From Onchocerca lupi (Eukaryota > Nematoda > Chromadorea > Rhabditida > Onchocercidae): a stretch of 64,000 nt of DNA. The translations under genes were made by a program, and so were the position numbers. Below are positions 37,319-47,109 of this stretch, in pieces (the first letter of the stretch is position 1; each line of letters begins with the position of its first letter). The stretch lies in contig JAOVVO010000456.1 in assembly GCA_028564675.1 (NCBI GenBank), positions 1 through 64,000 of the forward strand. The letters are read 5' to 3'. The notes beneath the pieces are model-generated. The model saw only the letters and a program-made list of their open reading frames with translations, was not told where the DNA came from and did not search any database.

Positions 37319-39280
37319 ATGGCATTTTTGGGTCAATTAACAGCTAATGTGCAGGCTCAGCTGAACAATGTAAGACCACAATTGAATTCCGTACTGCAAA
37401 CAGCAACTCGTGCTCGAGATAATTTGGCACCAATTTTGAATCGTGCTTCTGCTCAGCTTGATAATCTTGGCAAAATCCTACAGGTGATAAGTGATAATTT
37501 TTGTCAAGGTCCTAATTATGTAGAACAATCTTGTATGCCGTAATAATATAATTGTTTTATCGATTGTTTCCGAAATATGATTGTCAAAAGTTTCAACTTT
37601 TTGCTCTATTACTTGAATATCGCAGATTACTTATTCGATTAAGTAATCTGTGATATTCAAATGAAAGTACAATCAATGAAGTTATTTACAGGTAACTGGA
37701 GATCGAAAACAATCACCTATTGATATACTATCAACAATTACGACTTTTGACAATACACTTAATAACTCGGAAATTAGGTTCCATATTTTATTTTTCAAAA
37801 AAAATTAAATTTTGAATGTTATTGAATATAAAAATTTCAGGAATTACACAGATATGTAGGTGGCATGTAGTAGATGTTCTGGAAGATTAGGCTTTAAGAG
37901 CAGATAAATGATTGATAATTGATAATTTGTTGTAATTATCAGACATGAAATGCTTAAGCTTACTTGAATGCAGGAAATGTTCCTTCTGAATGATTGATGA
38001 GATAGGAATGCTTCGTTTATTTCAGAATAAATTATCCGACGAATGGTGAAGCACGACTAAAGAATGCAGGTGACAGCTTGCAGCTGCAACTTGATCCTTC
38101 TAATAAGGCTGAATTATCAATGAGTCATTTGGGTGAGGAAAGATATGTTTTGGAGACCGTTTATTTCCACTGGGGTACGGAGCCTATGAATGGAAGTGAA
38201 CACACGATCGGTGGTGTAGGTTATGCAGGCGAAATACAATTCATTCATCGAAATTCGAGATTCTCGAATCTAGAAACTGCATTCAAGGAAGAAAATGGCA
38301 TTTTGGCTGTGGCTGTATTGCTAAATGTTAGCTTAATATAATCATATTTCAATAATTATTTATTTAAAACGAATCTAGAAAGATTTTGTCCTCAATCTTA
38401 CCGCTGGGCCAAAGTATCTTCTCAGCCTGATTGAAGATTCCGGAATATGAGCTCAATTCGCCTTTTAATACTGCCAATTAATGTAAGATTTCTACGGGAT
38501 GAAAGTTATACTTAATTATCGAATTACTTGAATCGACGCAGTATTTAAATTGATAGGTATTTGCTTCATCTAAAATATCAGTATTTTTTTTAGGAATCGC
38601 ACGACGATAATCCAACATTCTCAACAATAATTGATGGTATCAAACAAGTGGTTTATAAAGGTAGTGAATGTGCAATTTATGGTGTCAATTTGCCTCAAAT
38701 GCTGCCTTCCTCAGGTTCATCTTCTCGATTTCTCTTGAATCAATTTAATTAATCTGTAGAATTTTTTTATCAAGTATTATACTTATGATAAGAATTAGAA
38801 GATAAGCTTTCATTTTGGTCTTTGATTTTGACAAATTTCCAGTCATTAGTTTGCTAAACTCCAATTTTTTCAAATCATCAAAATAAATAAATAAAGCAGA
38901 GTTTATTTTATAGAAAAAATGAAAGAATTCTGGACATATGCTGGTTCGGAGACCGTACAACCGTACAGAGAAACTATTCAATGGATTATTTTCAGGGCTA
39001 CTGTTCGGATATCTTCCAGTCAGGTAATCCGAGAACTTTTATCTTGAAAAAGAGAAAAAGGAAATGAACTGATGTTTACATCAATCATATATAGCAATTG
39101 CTATTTTAAAAAATCGATTTTTTGCAGTTGGATAAATTACGCATGCTAAAACGTGGAGGTTATGAATGTGAAGTTGAAGAAATGATGTTACCGATTCGCG
39201 CAGTCCAACCAATTAACGGTCGCATAATTCGTTCATCATTTCGTTCTTCAGCCCAAGCAGTATCAGTTAAAGAAGCATAA
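37319..39280 (+). CDS. Carbonic-anhydrase-related protein, acatalytic (CA10/11, cah-1/2-like)
   Basis: Six exons in consistent phase: 37319-37483, 37692-37777, 38026-38326, 38594-38714, 38914-39023 and 39128-39280, giving 311 aa. Alpha-carbonic anhydrase hallmarks are present in order: KQSPIDI, then VYFHWG, GSEHTIGG, GEIQFIH, ETIQWIIF and a C-terminal RISSSQLDKLR. Of the three zinc ligands only the middle one (FHWG, His96 in CA2 numbering) is kept; the position of His94 is Tyr and that of His119 is Gln (GEIQ). The protein should therefore not bind zinc or hydrate CO2. Loss of the third ligand to Gln is the pattern I recall for CA10/CA11-type related proteins. The first 55 residues are Gln/Asn/Leu-rich, helical-looking and unlike the family; no signal peptide is visible, which differs from secreted CA10/11. 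It converges with the WTAP gene and shares its polyadenylation palindrome. Confidence 0.9.
37613..37660. repeat. Intronic hairpin, 21-bp stem with one mismatch
   Basis: The arms TTGAATATCGCAGATTACTT... (37613-37633) and ...AAGTAATCTGTGATATTCAA (37640-37660) pair over 21 bp, with one G/A difference that is a G-U pair in RNA, around a 6-nt loop. It lies in the 208-nt intron 1 of the carbonic-anhydrase-related gene. Confidence 0.8.
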
Positions 39281-39661
39281 TAATACCTACTGTCAATAAT
39301 ACGTACTACTGCAATACTCAAATTTTCTAGCTGATAATACTAGAAATATTCATAAAATACCCTGTTGATCTATGTAAATCATGAGCTTCTTTTTTTTTTT
39401 TTAAATTGTCAGCATAACATCGAAATTTCTAATTTAAAACAAAAGCATTCTATTACTGAGCTCGTTGAGCCATTTTTTCATAATTATCTGTTTCTGAGAT
39501 TAATTCGAGAACTTGTAATCAGTGATCAGTGATCCCTGAAATCATCACAAATTCGGAAATCTATTTAAATGATAATCTTTCTGACATTTGATTTTTAAAT
39601 CCTGATAAATACAGTTAGTGGATGATGGTAATCTTGAAATGTATATAATGAATGTATCTTT

Positions 39662-39675
39662 AAATAAATTTATTT
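39662..39675. terminator. Shared bidirectional polyadenylation signal
   Basis: The perfect palindrome AAATAAATTTATTT contains AATAAA on the plus strand (39663-39668) and AATAAA on the minus strand (39674-39669). I find no other canonical signal between the stop of the carbonic-anhydrase-related gene (39280) and here, or between the stop of the WTAP gene (39811) and here. Both convergent genes probably use it, so their 3' ends should overlap by a few tens of bases. Confidence 0.6.
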
Positions 39676-39810
39676 TATTAATGTACTTTTAAACGACCGA
39701 AAATGAATTAATACTTCAAAAGCATGTACAAGCAAAAGGAAATTTCTTCAGTAGAAAGTTCAAAATTTCATCAATTAAGCCCATTGCAGAAAACAAACGA
39801 CAGTTATTTA

Positions 39811-42072
39811 CTAAGAATAGCCTTCCATAATGGATGAATCTTTGCTAGATGATATATCAGCAACATCTTGCTCATCGCTGGATATAGTTTCTGGTTCGGG
39901 TGCTCCATGAATTGACTCAGGACTGGAAACATTAACTGCTTCGACAGCACTAGCTCCAGGTGTCAAAACTCGATCAACCTGGTCATCAAATTCCAGTTCT
40001 TCGTGCGCTGACTCTCGACTGGATACTGATACAATCTGATAAACAATTTGAAAATTTGATGAATCTTTCACATAACGATAAGAAATAATTTTCTCATAGA
40101 ATCTGAAACAAATGAAATAGCAATTTCAAATATACTAATATCGAGTAAGGATTACTCGCTTTATTAATATAAATAACTAAATACCTCTTCGACATTCTCA
40201 TTAGTAACAACACTGACACTGCCATCATGATCAATTCCTGCAAAAATCATTCAAGTAAATTTTAATCCTTTTCTCTTTTAATTTTCCAATATTTACTATG
40301 CACACAGAAAAAAAGAACAAAAATTGCAAGCAGCATAATTCATAAAACAGATCAGATGGTTTGCAACTCCCAAAAATGTATCATTTCAATTTTTCATTTC
40401 TTCTAATATAACATATCAAAATAATTGCAAAACGAAGAATGTACCGCTCACAACACCATGCTGTCCGGAAATTTGGTTATCCTTTTGTGTTTGTAATACT
40501 CGAGTGCCACCTGCATTTTTCTGCAACCGCATATTTTCTTCATGTGCACGCGCTAATTCTGTTTGCAAACGTTTTATTTCTTCATCACGTTCCGCCAAAA
40601 TGTCTCCAAAATCTATGATAATTCATCTTAACTTTGCATTAAGATAAAAAAAAAGACATTGAGCTATGACAAATTAGAATCAACAGTTTTTTTCACAAAT
40701 CATCCAAGAAAATTCCATATAGTTAAAGAGAATAGATGGAAGAAAAACTTTGAAATATAAGATGAAGTGCAAGAATTGAGATCTGAAAAAGAACTAATAA
40801 ATAAGTTCAAATAAAACTAAATTCACCATTGATATAGTAAGATCCCAATTCATGGAAAGGAAAAATCAAAAAATATATGAAAATAAGGTTTTTTGAAAAA
40901 CAATTTCAATCTACCTCGACATCGCTTTCTCAAACCATCAACAGTTTTACGACAGTAGCTCAACACAGTTTCCAAACGAGTTGTTCTGGTTGCTTCATTT
41001 TTAAGTTCGGCATTCTCTTTCTCTAGCTTTTTACATAGTGCTGCTAACATCTTTGTATCACTACTAAAAAAACTCAAATTAAAAAAATTAATATTTAATC
41101 TTTATCAACAAGGTCCTTTTGAATGAAGAAAAATAAAGAAAAAGTCGGAAACAGCTAACCTTTCCGGTCCATTTTTTAGAGCCCTTAATTCAAGTGTTGC
41201 TAATTTAGCATCTTTACGGGCCTTACGAATTTCATCACGCATTGCTGAGAACATCACTCCAACCGCTTGATCAACCAATGTACAGTCTGCTTTATTTTCA
41301 TCGCTCGCATTACGTTTCATTGATTCATTTTCATCCTATGAAATAAATAACTAAGATTACGTAAAAAAGATTTCACATATAAGTCATTCTCAAATATAGT
41401 GAAAATAAACGATAATTTAAAAAACAAGCAAAGACGATAACCGTCTAGATCTCACAATAATTCCAAACATATCCAAATATAATCAAAAGGCAGTGTAAAG
41501 CTGTTCGGTACATGTTTGTTTTGATTTAGATTACAAACCAAAAAATGGAAATTGAAGCACAGTTCTGATTAGATACAATAAATATCCATGATAATGGACT
41601 TAGAAATGAATTAACAATCGAGAATAGATCTACCAATGATATAGCAGTTCAATAATGATAAAGAACTGGGAGAAGTAAATCTTTTAAACTCTGTATTCAA
41701 ATCTCTAAAGATAAATCTTCGTATTTCACATGAAAAATACTGAAAAAACAAACCAACAAATCGCGCAATTGCTTCTCCTTCACTGCCAATCTCAGATTAG
41801 CTAAATTTTCGCGTTTCTGAGATAACTGCAACTGTTTTTGCAATTCATCAATGTCAGTTTGCTTTGAAAAGCCTCCCAGCGGTCTAAATTTTTCAAGAGT
41901 CGATTAATGAAACAAATGTCAAAAATGTATCCCTCCAATAAGTTAACAATATCTAGCTCAAAGTAAACATTTTCAACCAAAATTAGAACAGAGAAAGAAT
42001 TGTAAACAATACTATTTACTTCTCATCCTCATCCCGCATTGATTCAGGTGATTTATTGCTTTGAATATCCAT
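39811..42072 (-). CDS. WTAP: WTAP / Fl(2)d family coiled-coil protein
   Basis: Seven minus-strand exons in phase: 42072-42020, 41883-41754, 41335-41160, 41063-40915, 40612-40445, 40237-40185 and 40035-39811, giving 317 aa. Residues about 40-60 (QKRENLANLRLAVKEKQLRD) match the RENxLxxRLAxKE signature of WTAP. Residues about 124-190 carry the CxxLxxEN.EL, LExxL, DFxDI and DEEIxxLQ pattern of its long coiled coil. The C-terminus is acidic, Ser-rich and disordered, as in the family. WTAP is the nuclear adaptor that recruits METTL3-METTL14 for mRNA N6-adenosine methylation and affects splicing. The N-terminus is shorter than in the human protein. The ATG is 37 bases after CAATTTAG at 42111-42110, probably a spliced-leader site, though the preceding frame is open. 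Exon 4 has a tandem TAGTAG acceptor that would add or drop one Ser. For the last exon only the acceptor at 40036 keeps frame. Confidence 0.8.
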
Positions 42073-44466
42073 GAAGAATCTTTGTTGGAACTTCTGATCT
42101 TTTCGAAATCTAAATTGAAGTGAAAATAAAATTTTAGCGAATCAAAACAAAACGAATACCTGAGCTATCTTTTATATCCTGCCAAATATCATATGATCAT
42201 TTAAGATAGTACTATGCAAGTTGTTTGAAGTTTTGTAATTTCATAGGATTTTGATGTAATATCTTGAAATTTGATTTCATCCTTAGCTAATCCAATTCCC
42301 ACTTGTCTATGCCCACACTCCAAGATTACCACATATCCTCATCTTTCTCTACCTTACTTCACTTTCATAACGACATCCCCTAAGCTATTAACACAGATGG
42401 ATGCATTCGTTCTCTGTATTTTTAACTTCCTCTTGCAAAATTTTCACTCAATATCAGAGAATTGGGAATTTCCTCTGACTGATAATAATATTTTCCTCTG
42501 GAAGCATTTGCTATGCTCCAGAACCGTCGCATCATTCACGATGACATTATTTGACACTTATCAGAACAACAATTTTTTTAAATAACATATTTCATATTAC
42601 GCAAGGCAATAAAAAATTAAATTTCTGGATATAAATAGTTTATTCTCTGCTGATCACAAAATATTGTGAACAGTTATCATAACATGAAAAAAAATAAAAA
42701 TAGAAATAAATGCTAAATAATATAATAAGCGGAAATAATTAGCAATATCCGCGTAGTAAACATAAAAATAAAAACAAAAAGGAATAAATTATGTTACAAT
42801 TCATAACAACTGGCGAAAATACCCGGATTTTTTGAAACGGATACGCTATAATATCTCCAAAAATGAAAGATATCAGTAAATATGACACCATATTTCTTAC
42901 TAGATTACCTCATTCATCTCGGAATGAGTCAAAGTTACTGGTACATCCAACAGATATTATTCCTCCTACTGCTTGCAGGTAAATTTTCACGTACTTCGAA
43001 ATTAAGCCGCATGAACGACATATAATAATTTCATTAGTTGTTATGGAAGAAAGGGATATCTGAAGCGATCATAAATTGAGAGTATGTCTAGATGATGATT
43101 CATACAAGCTTCTTTATCATATAATATTCTTCAGAGATTCAATGCAAATTCTTCATCTCGTTATAAATAATTTCACTACTCAAAAGAAATTATCGAATTG
43201 TGATACATGTGCATAATAAGCATATGTTCGAAAACGTTCTGTTTCCTTTGTTAAGACATGCTTTGCGATTCCTTCCTCGTCTCAATATTCGACATGCATT
43301 ATTCTCACGTAAACGACGTTTTTGTCCAGCATCCAACATTCTTCAACATTGCAGATTATGTCGCTATTCGATATCTGTGAGGAGCCGTCTTGACACAGCC
43401 GTTTACAGACTGAAGTCCTGAAATGAAGAAAAAAAAGTGAAAGAGGAAACAGAGTATTTTGAGTACAATTGTGAACATTTTAAAACTTCAGCAGATGAAC
43501 AACCTTGAAAAATGAATAAATATCGAATAAATTAGTGCTTTAATATTTACATAACCTTTCTGGAATGAAATATATAAGTAAATAAATAATAAAGAACCTA
43601 TTCGGAACAGATTACTCAATCATATCTTCCTCTAACGATCTTCTCAAACCATGCTTCCGTTTAATTAACAACATCATAAATGGAAGGTAAAGTAATTAAC
43701 TGACAGATACACTTGCTCTTTATAACTAAAATCGATTGAGAGCGCTCGCCAACACGTTGACAAAAATAAGAGACTTCATAAACATGTTTCTATCTTCCCG
43801 TGAGCAAACAGTGCGATTCAGTAGAAAACTATGGACGCCTTGCCGATAAATCTAACGGATAGAAAGACACAAAGCAAGTGAAGGTTGCTAAACTGGCAGA
43901 CAAACATGTCTTATCCATTCTTCTACACTATCTTTCCTTTATAGACGGACAGATACAGCAAATCTTATGGCAATATAAACATACGTATACAGTGGAGTGG
44001 CAGATTAAACAGATCATACGTATACAGTGGCGGACAAACAAACAGGTCATACGTATACAAGTGGCGGACAGATAAACACTTATACGTATACAGTGGCGGA
44101 CAAACAAACACGTCATACGTATACAAGTGGCGGACAGATAAATACTTATACGTATACAGTGGCGGACAAACAAACACGTCATACGTATACAAGTGGCGGA
44201 CAGACAAATACGTCATATGTATACAATGGCGTGGCGAAGAAACACGTTACAAAGTCGAAGAGGTCATTGAAAAGTAACATATGCAAACAGACATATACAA
44301 TTTCATGTGGATAGATAACACACATACCTGTCAGAGATATGTAATGGACATAGTGATAGATGTCACATGCATATGTATAAGACTTGAATATTGAATACCT
44401 GAAGACATACTTGCACGCTGAAGATACATTGATTGCATCATGACTGACACGTAGAAATGCATGATA
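42073..44466. other. Region between divergent WTAP and DUS1L genes
   Basis: This should contain promoters for the minus-strand WTAP gene and the plus-strand DUS1L gene. It has a 33-bp minisatellite (43982-44230) and one possible orphan minus-strand exon (43417-43309). The plus-strand frame at 42271-42585 is low in complexity and unsupported. Confidence 0.5.
43982..44230. repeat. Minisatellite, 33-bp unit, eight copies, alternating A/B
   Basis: The word TACGTATAC (or TATGTATAC) recurs at 43982, 44017, 44050, 44083, 44116, 44149, 44182 and 44215: one 35-bp step, then six exact 33-bp steps. Two unit types alternate, one with AAGTGGCGGACAGATAAA and one with AGTGGCGGACAAACAAAC, so the true homogenised unit is a 66-bp dimer. 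The 11-codon period keeps frames open on both strands; these are not genes. It lies about 240 bp upstream of the DUS1L first exon. Confidence 0.9.
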
Positions 44467-47072
44467 ATGTCGAGAATGAAGTCAACTACCGAAGAATCTG
44501 AGGAAATAATTCGCGAGAATTGTTCAAATCTAAATCAACAAGTGAGTTATTAAAAAACTTCTGAAAAAGCAGAAAAGTTATTATTGTTATGTATATTTTC
44601 TGACCTTTTTCGAGCTTCATTTTCATTGATTCATAAATATGAGCATATGGCAATTTCATTTTGTTACATATAAAAGGAGATCAAGGCCTGCAATATCAAA
44701 TTAAACTTGTTTTTTAACAAATCGCTATCTTATCGTTATGGAGAAAGAAGAGCTTTTCTACTACTAAAATTAAATTATAAATGAAATACTGAAGTAAACA
44801 ATAATGTAACATTCATCGTTAAGCTTCTAAGATTTGTTGAATTTAAGGAGAATATAGATCGTTTCATATGTTCAGTACTAACTAGGCTCAGAAATTACGT
44901 ATTGACTAATTTTCCAAGTGGGTGATGAAGGGGGATTGACCTTAGAGTGACCTCCGCTAAAAGATTAAAGTAGCATCATCGATATCCTTTATGCTCCATC
45001 AAAACTGCCAAATAGAAGCTTCATGTGCTTCAGTGTACAACAACTTCTTTTCCGTACTCTATCGCAACATAACTCTAAACCTGTCGCACCTTGATCCACT
45101 GAGCGGAATTTCTTGTATCCGATTGCCTTTTCTGTAATATGTCACTTCGAACCGACCTTTGACCTTCGTGGAGTCCGTAGCCGTATTGAATTTATGGCAC
45201 ATAGTGGACTTATTTCGGATAAGGGTAGCATCTTTATCAGTAATTATATGAATAAATAAGGCAAGGAATATCGCAATAAATGAAATAATTTTAATTTGAA
45301 GTGGAATATATATCTCATGTTTACAGGTGGGTAATTCCTTAGTACATGGAGAATGGTAGCAACGAATCTATCGTGCACGTGGGGAAATACGTCAACTATG
45401 AGGAAAATCCACCAGAACTTAGTGATTCTCTGAAAATGGCCAAAAAGGAGTCTTGGCGAAAGAGGATCGAAGGAATCCGCTGTGTAGTAGCACCAATGGT
45501 GGATCAAAGGTTCCTCCTTTTCTGAACTTATTTTCAGCAATTGTATAGGTCAGTTAATTATTTGAAACTTTTCCATGTCAAGGTTGAGGTGTCTAAGTAT
45601 GTAATATATGAGAAGCGCCTAATTTTGTCTTTTTCTTTACACCTTAAATAATGGCATCCATTCTCTTGAAGGATCGATAAGTTTTGACAAAGATATTCAT
45701 CCCTTTCTTTTACTGGATTAAGAAAATAGCACCTTAATCACTCTTAGAGTACTATCTATGCACAATATACGGAAATTCAAACGTCTTATGGTAGAAATGA
45801 GTTAATTTTAGTGAACTTGCATTCCGGATGATGTTGCGAAAGCATGGAGCACATCTTTGCTTTTCACCGATGATCCATGCGCATCTATTTGTGACCGATG
45901 CTACCTATCGCCATACGGCATTGTCTACATGCCTTGATGATCGACCTCTCATTGTACAGTTCTGTGCCAACAATCCGGTGACACTGCTAACCGCTTGTCA
46001 GTTAGTTGAAAGCCTTTGCGATGGAGTAGATCTGAACTTGGGCTGTCCTCAGCTGATCGCTAAACGTGGACATTATGGCGCATACTTGCAGGTTTTCTTG
46101 GAAATTTTTAATTTCGACTTCTTTTTTTTTAAGTTTAGTTCCAATAATTTTGTTGAAGAATTTAGCGCCGAAAAGGAAAAGAAGCAGCATATTGCCAAGA
46201 AAAAATTTCCTCATCGACAACTCTTATGAATAATATTCAACTACCTTAGTTTAGTTTTTTTTTTTTGGTGATTTGTGCAGATCAGATGGTGTAATTATCT
46301 AATTTGAAGTTATCTTGAGGATTGCGATGAATGATTGGTTGCTTCAGTTGTTCCATACGAAGTCATAAAGTTACATTTGAGCGAACATTGGCATTGATTG
46401 TTATATTATCAGGAATGTCCATTTTAGGAAGACGTAAAATTGATTTGTGAAATGGTTACATTGCTGCATTCGCGTTTGCGATTACCTCTTTCGTGTAAGA
46501 TACGAATTCTTCAGGATATTAATGAAACGATCGCATATGCGAGGTAAATGAACATGTAACATTACTGCACTAGATACTGAATAAATGAAACTTATGTTAG
46601 TAAAAATCAAATGCTTTTTCCTCTACCTCAGCATCAAAATAATATGATTTAGCAGTCGTTTGACTGATGGTATTGTTAATTTCTCTACTGCATTTATCAG
46701 AGTGTTCTAGTGATTTAACTTTTACCAGTCTAATCGAGTGGAAATTTGATTTCTTCAAGAATGAAAATTGCAGTGGCGAAGCCTGTTACTCAATGAATTA
46801 AACTATGCAACTTCAGAGCCTTGGTCAAAGCAGGTGCTTGCATGCTTACTGTTCACGGGAGAACTCGAGAGCAACGAGGTCCGAATACTGGTTTAGCGGA
46901 TTGGTATGCGATGCGTGCCGTCGTAAATGCTGTCGATGTGCCAGTTTTAGTAAATGGAAATATTCAGGTCTTTTTTCTGTTCTTTCATATTTTATGTTCA
47001 TCATTAGTAAGCGACAAGTACAAGAAAAATCTGATTTTAATTTAAAAGTAACCAAAGTGAAGAAATTTGTTG

Positions 47073-47109
<37 letters not shown>

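Noticed and set aside
40036..40106. Outer acceptor TTTGTTTCAG (ending at 40104) for the last WTAP exon
   Set aside because: Joining in the phase of the preceding exon gives an immediate stop (ATT CTA TGA); the inner TTTATCAG acceptor fits.
43928..44314. Long frames on both strands with 11-residue repeats
   Set aside because: A 33-bp repeat keeps any stop-free frame open; both strands are equally open and no splice context exists.
46412..46427. Alternative acceptor ATTATCAG before the DUS1L exon at 46428
   Set aside because: Reading from 46413 meets a stop (TAG) after four codons; the inner TTTTAG acceptor keeps the frame and matches the family.
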